Assembly: GCA_045636945.1 (NCBI GenBank)
Contig: JAZTYO010000004.1
Location: 1-24,435, forward strand
Length of the DNA stretch: 24,435 bases
Reading direction: 5' to 3'
From: UMGS172 sp045636945
Lineage (GTDB): Bacteria > Bacillota > Clostridia > Oscillospirales > Acutalibacteraceae
Shown here: piece by piece, positions 4,804 to 13,561 of the stretch
Numbering within the stretch: the stretch's first letter is position 1
Layout: every line of letters starts with the position of its first letter
Translations under genes and position numbers: made by a program
Notes under the pieces: model-generated
What the model was told of the DNA's origin: nothing
Databases searched by the model: none
The model's input: the letters and a program-made list of their open reading frames with translations, nothing else

Positions 4804-5955
4804 ATGGATAAAGCTGTATTGCTTAATGAAATCGACAAACTTTATGAAAGGTTTTTAGAGGTTTGGGCTGATGTGTGCAACATCGAAAGCCCCTCCAACT
4901 TTAAAAAAGGTGTTGATGCCTGCGGAAAATACTTTGTCGATTTTGCAAAGGCCAAGGGTTGGGACGTTGAGGTTTATCCTCAACCTGTTTCAGGCGACCC
5001 TATTTGCATCACAATGAATCCCAAAGCGAAGGGTGTACCCGTAGTTGTTTCAGGACATCTTGATACGGTTTTCCCCGTGGGAATGTTCGGAACTCCTGCC
5101 GTTCATTTTGATGATAAAAATATTTACGGTCCCGGTGTTGTTGACTGTAAGGGTGGTGTTGTAGGTGCTTTGTATGCTATGGAAGCACTTTCAAACTGCG
5201 GTTTCAGTGACCGTCCCGTAATGCTTCTTTTGCAGACCGATGAAGAGGGCAGTTCAAAGGGTAGTGACAAGGCGACTATTAAATGGATATGCGAAAAAGC
5301 CGAGGGTTGCCGTGCTTTTCTTAATCTTGAGGGCGGTGACGAGGGCTTTATCTGCGTTGAACGTAAGGGTATCATTACCTTCAGATTCAAGGTTAAGGGC
5401 ATTGCGGCACACTCTTCCCGTTGTGCAATAAGCGGTGCTAATGCCATTATCGAGGCTGCACACAAGATGTTAGAGCTTGAAAAACACAAGGATGATAACG
5501 GCCTGACCTGCAGTTGCAATATGATAAGCGGCGGTAATGCCGTCAATACCGTTGCCGAGTATTGTGAGTTTGTGTGCAACGTCCGTTTTGCATCGGCCGA
5601 ACAGCTAGCCGAGATAAAGAAAGTGGCAATGGAACTTGCAGACAAGGTGTTTATAGAGGGTTGCAAGACCGAGCTGGAAATTGACAGCTTCCGAGTTGCA
5701 ATGGAACGTGTTGACCGCAATTTGAAACTTGTTGACGATCTTAACGATGCTTTTGAGAAGTTTGGACTTTCAAGATTGCAACCTGCCAAGAGAACGGGTG
5801 GTTCAGATGCGGCAGATGCTACCGTTGCGGGACTTGCCGCTATCGATTCTATCGGTACCAAGGGCGGAAAGATTCATTCTGTTGAAGAGTTTGGTATCAA
5901 AGAATCCTTGAGAGAATGCGCTAAGCGTTTAGTAGCTGCTATCGTTGAACTGTGA
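4804..5955 (+). CDS. M20-family metallopeptidase (carboxypeptidase G2-like)
   Basis: A 383-residue cytoplasmic zinc aminoacylase/carboxypeptidase. Metal and catalytic motifs are in the expected order: SGHLDT (His85, Asp87), GPGVVDCKGG with bridging Asp114, and TDEEGSS with the catalytic Glu147 and metal-binding Glu148. LNLEGGDEG (173-181) and a C-terminal KIHSVEEFG with the last metal His complete the site. The middle section (about 190-300) is the dimerisation domain, including AAHSS. The GGSDAADAT segment near 337 is typical of the CPG2/ArgE-type subgroup. Possible substrates are C-terminal glutamyl or N-acyl amino acids; which one is not decidable. The start has AGAGGG upstream. Glycerate kinase follows after 9 nt, so the two are co-transcribed. 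Confidence 0.93.
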   Translation: MDKAVLLNEIDKLYERFLEVWADVCNIESPSNFKKGVDACGKYFVDFAKAKGWDVEVYPQPVSGDPICITMNPKAKGVPVVVSGHLDTVFPVGMFGTPAVHFDDKNIYGPGVVDCKGGVVGALYAMEALSNCGFSDRPVMLLLQTDEEGSSKGSDKATIKWICEKAEGCRAFLNLEGGDEGFICVERKGIITFRFKVKGIAAHSSRCAISGANAIIEAAHKMLELEKHKDDNGLTCSCNMISGGNAVNTVAEYCEFVCNVRFASAEQLAEIKKVAMELADKVFIEGCKTELEIDSFRVAMERVDRNLKLVDDLNDAFEKFGLSRLQPAKRTGGSDAADATVAGLAAIDSIGTKGGKIHSVEEFGIKESLRECAKRLVAAIVEL

Positions 5956-5964
5956 GGAAAGCCT

Positions 5965-7095
5965 ATGAAGGTTGTAGTTGCAATAGATTCGTTTAAAGGC
6001 AGTCTTTCGTCAGTGTCGGCAGGGAATGCCGTGAAAGAGGCTGTTTTAAAGGTGAATAGCAGTGCCGAGGTTACGGTTTATCCGTTGGCCGACGGTGGTG
6101 AGGGTACCGTTGATGCCCTTTACGAGGGCTTGGGCGGTGAGCTTCAGAATGTGACCGTTACGGGAACGTTGGGCGATAAGGTTAATGCCCAATACTCCAT
6201 TTTGCCCGATAAGGTTACTGCTGTTATGGAAATGGCTTCGGCGGCAGGTATTACACTTGTGCCGATGAGTCAGAGAAATCCTTTGAACGCCACTACGTTC
6301 GGTGTGGGAGAGATGATAAAGGATGCAATCCGAAAAGGTTGCCGACGTTTTGTTATCGGTATCGGCGGAAGTGCCACCAACGACGGCGGTGTGGGAATGC
6401 TGTCTGCATTGGGCTTTGAGTTTATAGATGAAAACGGCAAATATATAGAAAACGGTGCAAGGGGTCTTGAAAATCTAAAGATTATTAAAACAGAAAACGC
6501 ATTGCCCGAGCTTAAAGAATGTAGTTTTAGTATTGCCTGCGACGTTACCAATCCTTTGTGCGGAGCATACGGTTGCAGTGCTGTTTTCGGACCTCAAAAG
6601 GGTGCTGATTCCAAAATGATAGCCGATATGGACGGATGGCTTTTGAATTATTCCGACCTTGCAAGGCTTGTGTCAGGAAAGGCAGACAAGGATTATCCCG
6701 GAGTTGGTGCTGCAGGTGGTTTGGGCTTTGCATTCCATACGTTTTTGAATGCAGAACTGCAGTCGGGTGTGAAAATCGTTTTGCAGGAAACCCACCTTGA
6801 AGATGCAATCAAAAACGCTGATATAATAGTAACAGGTGAGGGAAGACTTGACAGTCAGACAGCGATGGGGAAAGCACCTATCGGTGTTGCCAAGCTGGCT
6901 AAAAAGTATGGTAAAAAGGTTATTGCCTTTTCGGGCTGTGTGAGTGAGGATGCCGAAATTCTGAATGATTGCGGGATTGATGCCTTTTTCCCGATTTTAC
7001 GAGGTATTGTGACCTTGGATGAGGCTCTCGACGAAAAGAATGCCTATAAAAATCTTGTCGCCACAGCATATCAGACTTTCAGATTGTTGAATTAG
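5965..7095 (+). CDS. Glycerate kinase (class I, GarK/GlxK family)
   Basis: A 376-residue enzyme that phosphorylates D-glycerate with ATP, feeding it into lower glycolysis; the family makes 2-phosphoglycerate. The N-terminus VVAIDSFKGSLSS and the motifs ADGGEGTVD (42-50), GIGGSATNDGG (132-142) and TGEGRLDSQTAMGKAP (289-304) are diagnostic. Length is normal for the family. AGGAAAG stands ahead of the ATG, and the gene begins 9 nt after the M20 peptidase stop, so translation and transcription are probably linked. No other glycerate or glyoxylate genes are nearby, so the pairing with a peptidase does not point to a specific pathway. I leave the symbol blank because GarK and GlxK paralogues cannot be told apart here. 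Confidence 0.94.
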   Translation: MKVVVAIDSFKGSLSSVSAGNAVKEAVLKVNSSAEVTVYPLADGGEGTVDALYEGLGGELQNVTVTGTLGDKVNAQYSILPDKVTAVMEMASAAGITLVPMSQRNPLNATTFGVGEMIKDAIRKGCRRFVIGIGGSATNDGGVGMLSALGFEFIDENGKYIENGARGLENLKIIKTENALPELKECSFSIACDVTNPLCGAYGCSAVFGPQKGADSKMIADMDGWLLNYSDLARLVSGKADKDYPGVGAAGGLGFAFHTFLNAELQSGVKIVLQETHLEDAIKNADIIVTGEGRLDSQTAMGKAPIGVAKLAKKYGKKVIAFSGCVSEDAEILNDCGIDAFFPILRGIVTLDEALDEKNAYKNLVATAYQTFRLLN

Positions 7096-7116
7096 AAAAT
7101 TCTATAAAAATTTTTG

Positions 7117-7145
7117 TTGTTAATTTAAAATAATTGTGGTATAAT
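7117..7145 (+). promoter_or_regulatory. Promoter of the MATE exporter gene
   Basis: TTGTTA (7117-7122), 17-nt spacer, TATAAT (7140-7145), 35 nt ahead of the start codon. Confidence 0.72.
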
Positions 7146-7180
7146 CTCAACCGAAAATTTTCTTTAAAGGTGTTAAATAT

Positions 7181-8563
7181 ATGTTAAAAAAACTTTTTGC
7201 TCCGCAGGATATGACCCAAGGTACACCTTGGAAAAGTATCCTTATGTTTACCTTGCCGATGCTTATCGGTAACATTGCTCAGCAGTTGTATAGTACCGTT
7301 GATACAATAGTTGTCGGACGATTTGCCGAAAACGGTGTTAATGCTATTGCGGCGGTCGGCAGTGCGTTGCCCTTGCTTAATATGTTGCTAGTACTGTTTA
7401 TCGGTATTTCGGCAGGTGCAAGTGTTATGGTATCGCAGTATTTCGGCGCTAAAAACCGCGAAGGATTGTCCTATACCGTCGGTAACTGTATTACCGTAAC
7501 GGCCATTGCTTGCGTGTTCCTTATTCTGGTTGTTACACCGTTTTTGAGGCCTTTGCTTGAAGTACTTAATACCCCTGCCGACGTTATTGACGGTTGTTAT
7601 GATTATCTTTTCATATCGCTTATTGGCGGTGTGGGTATGGCATACTACAATATTTTGAGCGGTATTATCCGTGGACTCGGTGATTCTGTTTCGGCACTTA
7701 TTTATCTTTTGATTGCCACCTTTGTTAACATTGTACTTGATATTTATTTTGTTGCTTCGCTTAAAATGGATGTTGCAGGTGTTGCTTTGGCTACCATTAT
7801 TTCGCAGATAATCTCGTCTGCACTCTGCCTTCGAAAGCTCACCCGTATGCGTGAGTATTTCGATTTCGGCTGGAAGTTTATGAAGTTGAAGTCAAGCTAC
7901 GTTAAGACGATTGTAAAATTGGGTCTGCCTTCGGGTGCAACTCAGGCGATTTTCTCTTCGGCAATGATAATTGTACAGTCGTTGACCAATAGCTTCGGAC
8001 CTGAGTTTATTGCCGCAAACGTTGTTGTTATGCGTGTTGACGGATTTGCGATGATGCCTAACTTCTCGTTCGGTACTGCGTTAACAACCTATGCAGGTCA
8101 GAATGTAGGCGCAAACCGTTACGACCGTGTTACCAAGGGAGCTAAGCAGGGCACCTTGATGGCGGTATTGTTCTCAACCGTTGTTACTATTGCCATCGTA
8201 CTGTTCGGTAAAAACCTTATGGCAGTATTCACCGATTCCAAAGCCTTGGTAAACGAAAGCTATCACCTTATGCTTATATTAGCGGTTGGATATATCGCTA
8301 TGGCGGTTACACAAAGTCTTTCGGGCATTATGCGTGGTGCAGGTGATACCACAACTCCTATGTGGATAGCGCTTGCTACCTCGGTCGGTGCAAGAATCCC
8401 CTTAGCCTACGGTATCGCATATTTCACTTCGCCTACGGGTGTTTTGACCGACGGTTGGAAGGAATGCATTCAGATTTCATTGCTCTGCACATGGATATTA
8501 GGTGCTTTGCTGACACTTGTTTTCTACCGAGTTGGCAAATGGAAGACCAAAGCAATCCGCTAA
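7181..8563 (+). CDS. MATE-family multidrug efflux transporter
   Basis: A 460-residue integral membrane protein with about 12 hydrophobic segments in two homologous halves, the size expected for MATE exporters. The N-terminus (MTQGTPWKSILMFTLPMLIGNIAQ, residues 11-34 in part) followed by YSTVDTIVVGRF, and the repeat-like LGLPSGATQAIFSSAM in the second half, are typical. It should use a Na+ or H+ gradient to export cationic compounds. The segment IIRGLGDS near 162 and its counterpart IMRGAGDTTTPM near 386 mark the pseudo-repeat. The gene has its own promoter, and AAAGG precedes the ATG. No regulator gene is adjacent and no drug specificity can be read from sequence. Confidence 0.94.
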   Translation: MLKKLFAPQDMTQGTPWKSILMFTLPMLIGNIAQQLYSTVDTIVVGRFAENGVNAIAAVGSALPLLNMLLVLFIGISAGASVMVSQYFGAKNREGLSYTVGNCITVTAIACVFLILVVTPFLRPLLEVLNTPADVIDGCYDYLFISLIGGVGMAYYNILSGIIRGLGDSVSALIYLLIATFVNIVLDIYFVASLKMDVAGVALATIISQIISSALCLRKLTRMREYFDFGWKFMKLKSSYVKTIVKLGLPSGATQAIFSSAMIIVQSLTNSFGPEFIAANVVVMRVDGFAMMPNFSFGTALTTYAGQNVGANRYDRVTKGAKQGTLMAVLFSTVVTIAIVLFGKNLMAVFTDSKALVNESYHLMLILAVGYIAMAVTQSLSGIMRGAGDTTTPMWIALATSVGARIPLAYGIAYFTSPTGVLTDGWKECIQISLLCTWILGALLTLVFYRVGKWKTKAIR

Positions 8564-8571
8564 CGCTTCGC

Positions 8572-8599
8572 TTGATAAATAATAGCTTAATCATAAAAT
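8572..8599 (+). promoter_or_regulatory. Possible promoter of the small acidic protein gene
   Basis: TTGATA (8572-8577), 16-nt spacer, TAAAAT (8594-8599), 25 nt ahead of the start. AT-rich surroundings make this tentative; read-through from the MATE gene, which has no clear terminator, is the alternative. Confidence 0.4.
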
Positions 8600-8624
8600 T
8601 AAAATATATTAAGGAGTGACTCTT

Positions 8625-8867
8625 ATGGCAGATAATATGAAGGATAGCTGGAAATCGGTTGGTACAGGCTTGGGTCACGCATTCCGTGACCTTGGAAAGA
8701 CCCTTTTAAAGGGTGGAGCAGTTGTTGTAAAACAGGTTGACGAAATGGTCGGAGAGGAAATCGACAAGATGGATGCCGACGAGCCCGATACCAAAAAGGA
8801 ACATACTGCCGAGGCAGTTTACACCGAGGATATCTCGGATAACGAGAAAAAGGTCAACGGCAAATGA
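8625..8867 (+). CDS. Small acidic protein of unknown function
   Basis: An 80-residue protein. ATG 8625 follows an ideal Shine-Dalgarno AAGGAG (8611-8616); the GTG at 8616 overlaps that site and is rejected. Residues 7-35 (from DSWKSVGTGLGHAF through LGKTLLKGGAVVV) look like an amphipathic, Gly/Ser-containing helix that could lie on a membrane surface. Residues 38-80 are strongly charged and acidic and probably disordered. There is no signal peptide and no Cys. I recall small proteins with a similar SW..G..LG.AF..LGK pattern in other gut Clostridia, but no function. A strong terminator follows about 70 nt later, so the gene stands between the MATE exporter and the topoisomerase operon without an obvious link to either. 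Confidence 0.82.
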   Translation: MADNMKDSWKSVGTGLGHAFRDLGKTLLKGGAVVVKQVDEMVGEEIDKMDADEPDTKKEHTAEAVYTEDISDNEKKVNGK

Positions 8868-8935
8868 AAGAACTTTCCGAGAAAAGCTTTGTAAGTGGTT
8901 CGCAGGATTTGTTTGTAAAAGACGAATAAAGAACC

Positions 8936-8975
8936 AAAAGGCTGACAGTTTATGTGCTGTCGGCCTTTTATTTTG
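8936..8975 (+). terminator. Intrinsic terminator after the small acidic protein
   Basis: A 13-bp stem with one T-G pair, AAAAGGCTGACAG (8936-8948) with CTGTCGGCCTTTT (8957-8969), and then ATTTTG. Confidence 0.85.
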
Positions 8976-8986
8976 TTTAAAAACAC

Positions 8987-9015
8987 TTGACGAAACACAA
9001 GATATGGTATATAAT
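8987..9015 (+). promoter_or_regulatory. Promoter of the topoisomerase operon
   Basis: TTGACG (8987-8992), 17-nt spacer, TATAAT (9010-9015). Confidence 0.78.
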
Positions 9016-9085
9016 TTAGTGGATAATGGATAAATTATGCAATGAAACAAGTGCTAAATTTTTGATGTGTAAGGATGGTAAAGCT

Positions 9086-11074
9086 ATGGCTAAAAAGCCT
9101 GAGTACGGCAATGAAAGTATAACGTCTTTAAAGGGTGCCGACCGAGTACGAAAAAGACCTGCGGTTATTTTTGGCTCCGACGGCCTTGAGGGCTGTCAGC
9201 ATTCGGTTTTTGAGATTATCTCAAACTCTATCGACGAGGCCAGAGAGGGTCACGGTAAGAAAATTGTAGTAACCCGTTACTCGGACCACTCGGTTGAGGT
9301 ACAGGACTTCGGTCGAGGTGCACCGGTTGATTTTAACTCCAAGGAAAATCGTTTTAATTGGGAGCTTCTGTACTGCGAAATGTATGCAGGCGGTAAGTAT
9401 GATACCAACGACGGCGGAAACTATGAGTTTTCGTTGGGATTGAACGGTCTTGGTCTTTGCTCAACACAGTATTCCTCAGAGTATATGGACGTTGAAATAA
9501 AACGTGACGGCTACCTTTATACCCTGCATTTTGAAAAGGGTGAGAATGTCGGCGGACTTAAAAAAGAGCCTTATTCGGGTAGGGATACAGGTACTAAAAC
9601 CCGTTGGAAGCCCGACCTCGACGTCTTTACCGATATAAACATTCCGCTTGATTATTATATTGACGTTTTAAAGCGTCAGGCAGTTGTTAATGATAACGTT
9701 GTGTTTATCCTTCGTGACCAGGTTGGTAACGGTAATAAGTTTGAAACCTACGAGTTCTGCTATCAGGCAGGTATCAAGGACTACGTTACCGAAACCGTTG
9801 CCGATAAAGGTCTTTCGTCGGTACAGTTCTGGCAGACCGAAAGAAAAGGTCGCGACCGTGACGACAAGCCCGAGTATAAGGTCAAGATAAACGCTGCTTT
9901 GAGTTTCTCCAATCAGGTACAGCTTAAAGAATATTACCACAACTCAAGCTGGCTTGAGCACGGTGGCTCACCCGAAAGAGCAGTAAGAAACGCATTTGTT
10001 TATCAGATTGATAAATATATAAAGGACAATAACAAATATACCAAGAATGAGTCCAAGATAACCTTTCAGGATGTTGAGGAATGTCTGGTGCTTTGTATTT
10101 CGTCCTTCTCAACTCAGACCTCGTACGAAAATCAGACCAAAAAGGCTATCACCAATAAATTTATCGGTGATGCAATGACCGAGTTCTTCCGTCATCAGCT
10201 TGAGGTTTATTTCATTGAAAACAAGGAAGAGGCCGAAAAGATTGTCAATCAGGTGCTTATCAATAAGCGTAGCCGTGAGAGGTCGGAACGTGAGCGTCTG
10301 AATCTTAAAAAGACCTTGTCAACCGGTAACGACCTTTTGAGCCGAATTGAAAAGTTTGTCGACTGCCGTTCCAAGGACGTCAATCTCCGCGAACTGTTTA
10401 TCGTTGAGGGTGATTCGGCTTTGGGCTCGGTCAAGATGGCAAGAAATGCGGAATTCCAGGCAGTTATCCCTGTAAGAGGTAAGATTCTCAACTGCTTAAA
10501 GGCCGAATATGAACGCATCTTCAAGTCCGAGATTATCACCAATCTTATTAAAGTTCTCGGTTGCGGTGTTGAGGTCAAGTCCAAGGCTAACAAGGATATT
10601 TCAAACTTCAATCTTGAAGCTTTGCGTTGGAACAAGGTTATTATCTGTACCGATGCTGATGAAGACGGATTCCAGATAAGAACGCTTATTCTGACTATGA
10701 TTTACCGCCTTGTGCCGACTTTGATTGAGGCAGGTAAGGTTTATATCGCCGAAACTCCTCTTTATGAAATCACTACCAAGGAAAAGACTTATTTTGCCTA
10801 TGATGAAAGAGAAAAGGCGGATATTATGACCAATATGGTAGGGGATAATAAGTGTACTGTTCAGCGTTCAAAGGGTCTTGGTGAAAATCAGGCCGATATG
10901 ATGAGCCTTACCACAATGAATCCCGAAACAAGACGTCTTATTAAGGTTAGCCCCGAGGATGCCGAGGCAACCTCGCATATGTTTGACATTCTTTTGGGTG
11001 ACAACATTGACGGTCGTAAGGAAATTATCACAGAAAAGGGATATATGTATATTGCAAACGCTGATTTGAGCTGA
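9086..11074 (+). CDS. parE: Type IIA DNA topoisomerase, ATPase (B) subunit, divergent ParE-like
   Basis: A 662-residue subunit that binds ATP and captures the transported DNA segment. GHKL ATPase residues: EIISNSIDEA with Glu43, Asn47 and Asp50; DFGRGAP (74-80); LGLNGLG (117-123), which replaces the usual GGLHGVG. Transducer Lys is in QTKKAITN (about 352). The TOPRIM site has EGDSA (Glu441) and DADEDG (Asp523, 525, 527), then RSKGLGE (594-600) for RYKGLGE. These substitutions make it clearly divergent from GyrB of the same phylum. ATG 9086 is chosen for AAGGATGG at 9071-9078; a further in-frame ATG at 9026 has no such site. The A subunit follows after 43 nt. ParE is preferred to GyrB because the partner lacks a GyrA box, but the split is not certain. 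Confidence 0.88.
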   Translation: MAKKPEYGNESITSLKGADRVRKRPAVIFGSDGLEGCQHSVFEIISNSIDEAREGHGKKIVVTRYSDHSVEVQDFGRGAPVDFNSKENRFNWELLYCEMYAGGKYDTNDGGNYEFSLGLNGLGLCSTQYSSEYMDVEIKRDGYLYTLHFEKGENVGGLKKEPYSGRDTGTKTRWKPDLDVFTDINIPLDYYIDVLKRQAVVNDNVVFILRDQVGNGNKFETYEFCYQAGIKDYVTETVADKGLSSVQFWQTERKGRDRDDKPEYKVKINAALSFSNQVQLKEYYHNSSWLEHGGSPERAVRNAFVYQIDKYIKDNNKYTKNESKITFQDVEECLVLCISSFSTQTSYENQTKKAITNKFIGDAMTEFFRHQLEVYFIENKEEAEKIVNQVLINKRSRERSERERLNLKKTLSTGNDLLSRIEKFVDCRSKDVNLRELFIVEGDSALGSVKMARNAEFQAVIPVRGKILNCLKAEYERIFKSEIITNLIKVLGCGVEVKSKANKDISNFNLEALRWNKVIICTDADEDGFQIRTLILTMIYRLVPTLIEAGKVYIAETPLYEITTKEKTYFAYDEREKADIMTNMVGDNKCTVQRSKGLGENQADMMSLTTMNPETRRLIKVSPEDAEATSHMFDILLGDNIDGRKEIITEKGYMYIANADLS

Positions 11075-11117
11075 TGCATTCTGAATTTATCTAAAGATTG
11101 AATTAAGGAGTAAAAAT

Positions 11118-13358
11118 ATGCCTCCGAAGAAGAAAAAACAACAGGAAATAAAGTCCTCGGCACCTATTGCCAACGCTTATATTGCAGGCGCTGGTCTCGT
11201 TGTCGAGCAACCTATAACCGAAACGCTTGAAACCAACTATATGCCCTATGCAATGAGTGTTATTTTGTCGCGTGCAATCCCCGAGATTGACGGTTTCAAG
11301 CCTTCGCACAGAAAACTGCTCTATACTATGTATAATATGGGTCTTTTGAAAGGACCCAAAACCAAATCGGCTAATATTGCAGGTCAGACAATGCGTCTTA
11401 ACCCTCACGGTGACGCAGCTATTTATGAAACGATGGTTCGTCTTACCGAGGGTAATGAGGCTTTGCTTCACCCGTACGTTGAATCCAAGGGTAATATGGG
11501 TAAGGCATATTCGCGCGATATGGCTTATGCCGCATCGCGATATACCGAAGCTAAGCTCGCACCCATTGCTGCCGAGCTTTTCAACGATATCGACCGTGAT
11601 ACCGTTGATATGGTGGACAACTATGATGCAACCATGCTTGAGCCCACGCTTTTCCCCGTAACCTTCCCGTCGGTTCTGGTTAATGCCAACACAGGTATTG
11701 CTGTCGGTATGGCAAGTTCAATCTGCCCGTTTAATCTTGCCGAGGTTTGCAAAACTGAGATTGAGTTTATCAAGGACGAGGACATCAACGTTGCCGATTA
11801 CCTTACTGCACCCGATTTCCCCGGTGGCGGTGAACTGCTTTACGACCGTGCTGAGATTGAAAACATTTACAATACCGGTCGCGGAAGCATCAAGGTAAGA
11901 GGTGTTTATACCTATGATAAGTCGGCTAACTGTATTGATATTACACAGATTCCGCCGACCACCACCATCGAGGCTATTATCGAAAAGATAATCGACCTTG
12001 TAAAGCAAAAAAAGATTACCGAAATCAACGATATCCGTGATGAAACCGATTTGAACGGTTTGAAGATTACCATTGATTTGAAACGTGGTATCGACCCTGA
12101 GAAGTTTATGCAAAAGGTCTTTAAAATGACCCCGTTGCAGGACAATTTCTCGTGCAACTTCAATATTCTTGTCGGAAGCACACCTAAGGTTATGGGTGTT
12201 AAAGAAATCCTCGCCGAGTGGACCGCATTCCGTGAAGAATGTGTTAAGCGCAGAGTGTTCTTTAACCTTACCAAGGCCAAAGAGAGATACCACCTCTTAA
12301 AAGGCTTGCAGAAGATTCTGCTTGATATTGATAAGGCAATCAAAATCGTACGTGAAACCGCCGAGGAAAAGGATGTTGTACCCAACTTGATGATTGGTTT
12401 CGGCATTGATGGGATTCAGGCTGAATACGTTGCCGAAATCAAACTGCGTCACTTGAACAGAGAGTACATTTTGAAGCGTTTGGAGGACGTTGAGGCTCTC
12501 GAAAAAGAGATTGCTGACCTTGAGGATATTTTGAAATCCCGCAGAAGGGTTATGAATATCATCATCAAGGAGCTTGAAGAGGTTGCGAAAAAATACGGTC
12601 AGGAAAGAAAGACCAAGATTATTTCCGCCGAGGAAAACAAGCTTGAAGTCGAGGAAGAAACGGTCCCCGATTATCCCGTAACGCTATTCTTTACCAAGGA
12701 CGGTTACTTCAAGAAAATTACACCTCAATCCTTGCGCATGAGTGGTGAACACAAGCTCAAAGAGGGTGATGAGATAGTCACCACTATTGAAACCACCAAT
12801 GCGGCCGAGCTTTTATTCTTTACTGATAAGTGTCAGGTTTATAAGTCGAGAGCAAACGACTTTGAGGATACCAAGGCAAGTGTTCTTGGCGATTATGTAC
12901 CTGCAAAGCTTGACTTTGACGAGGGAGAAAAGCCCGTCGCAATGATAGTCACCACTGACTATGCAGGCTTTATGATGTTCTTCTTTAATAACGGTCGTGT
13001 TGCCAAGGTTTCGCTTTCGGCCTATGCTACCAAAACCAACCGTAAGAAGCTTATTTCGGCTTATACCGATAAGTTTGAGCTGTGTCAGATAATGCACATC
13101 AAGGAGGATTGCGAGCTGTTGCTTAAATCCACGGGTGGCAGAATGCTGTTGCTCCATACTGGCGCATTGCAGGTCAAGGCTACTAAGGACAACGGCGGTG
13201 TAGCCGTTATGACCCAGAAGAAGGGTCAGCGCCTGTTTGAGATTGTACCTTACGTTGAGGGTATGTTCCAAAAGCCTCACCGTTACAGAACAAGAACTCT
13301 GCCAGCCGCAGGAAGTCTGCCTGCTGCCGAAGAGCAGGGTGAACAGTTGAAGCTGTAA
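11118..13358 (+). CDS. parC: Type IIA DNA topoisomerase, cleavage (A) subunit, ParC-like
   Basis: A 746-residue DNA-cleaving subunit. After a lysine-rich start it shows YMPYAMSVILSRAIPEIDGF (41-60 in part) and KPSHRKLLY, the winged-helix DNA-binding region. The catalytic tyrosine is Tyr142 in AASRYTEAK. The quinolone-site segment reads NPHGDAAIYET: Ala100 stands where ParC Ser80 or GyrA Ser83 usually is, and Glu104 matches ParC Glu84. A coiled-coil section (about 410-500) precedes a C-terminal beta-pinwheel with repeated strands such as VTLFFTKDGYFKK. No GyrA box (QRRGGKG type) is visible, so it should decatenate rather than supercoil. AAGGAG precedes the ATG. A 12-bp hairpin follows the stop. 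Confidence 0.88.
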   Translation: MPPKKKKQQEIKSSAPIANAYIAGAGLVVEQPITETLETNYMPYAMSVILSRAIPEIDGFKPSHRKLLYTMYNMGLLKGPKTKSANIAGQTMRLNPHGDAAIYETMVRLTEGNEALLHPYVESKGNMGKAYSRDMAYAASRYTEAKLAPIAAELFNDIDRDTVDMVDNYDATMLEPTLFPVTFPSVLVNANTGIAVGMASSICPFNLAEVCKTEIEFIKDEDINVADYLTAPDFPGGGELLYDRAEIENIYNTGRGSIKVRGVYTYDKSANCIDITQIPPTTTIEAIIEKIIDLVKQKKITEINDIRDETDLNGLKITIDLKRGIDPEKFMQKVFKMTPLQDNFSCNFNILVGSTPKVMGVKEILAEWTAFREECVKRRVFFNLTKAKERYHLLKGLQKILLDIDKAIKIVRETAEEKDVVPNLMIGFGIDGIQAEYVAEIKLRHLNREYILKRLEDVEALEKEIADLEDILKSRRRVMNIIIKELEEVAKKYGQERKTKIISAEENKLEVEEETVPDYPVTLFFTKDGYFKKITPQSLRMSGEHKLKEGDEIVTTIETTNAAELLFFTDKCQVYKSRANDFEDTKASVLGDYVPAKLDFDEGEKPVAMIVTTDYAGFMMFFFNNGRVAKVSLSAYATKTNRKKLISAYTDKFELCQIMHIKEDCELLLKSTGGRMLLLHTGALQVKATKDNGGVAVMTQKKGQRLFEIVPYVEGMFQKPHRYRTRTLPAAGSLPAAEEQGEQLKL

Positions 13359-13365
13359 AAACAAA

Positions 13366-13391
13366 TGCACTCCGAAAAATTTCGGAGTGCA
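13366..13391. terminator. Terminator-like hairpin between the topoisomerase operon and valS
   Basis: TGCACTCCGAAA (13366-13377) pairs with TTTCGGAGTGCA (13380-13391) nearly back to back. There is no T-run downstream on the + strand (AGGTCAG follows), so + strand termination is uncertain. The - strand side does have a T-rich run. Confidence 0.5.
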
Positions 13392-13481
13392 GGTCAGTTT
13401 GAATGCAAGCGTTAAATTCATACTGACAAGGTTATTTTATGTGTTTATTTTTAAATATGCACATGGAAAATATTGTAACAG

Positions 13482-13510
13482 TTGACTTTTTGAGCGTTTT
13501 GATATATCAT
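13482..13510 (+). promoter_or_regulatory. Promoter of valS
   Basis: TTGACT (13482-13487), 17-nt spacer, TATCAT (13505-13510). Only about 45 nt of leader follow, so there is no room for a T-box riboswitch downstream of it. Confidence 0.68.
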
Positions 13511-13561
13511 ATATAGACTTGAAAAGTTTTTTGAGAAAGTTTTCCGAAAGGACTTGAAATA

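Noticed and set aside
4009..7095. A single catabolic operon of SGNH hydrolase, M20 peptidase and glycerate kinase
   Set aside because: A strong terminator (4663-4690) and a new promoter separate the hydrolase from the other two genes.
13359..13561. T-box riboswitch upstream of valS
   Set aside because: No AGGGTGGNACCGCG-type T-box, and only about 45 nt lie between the promoter and the start codon.
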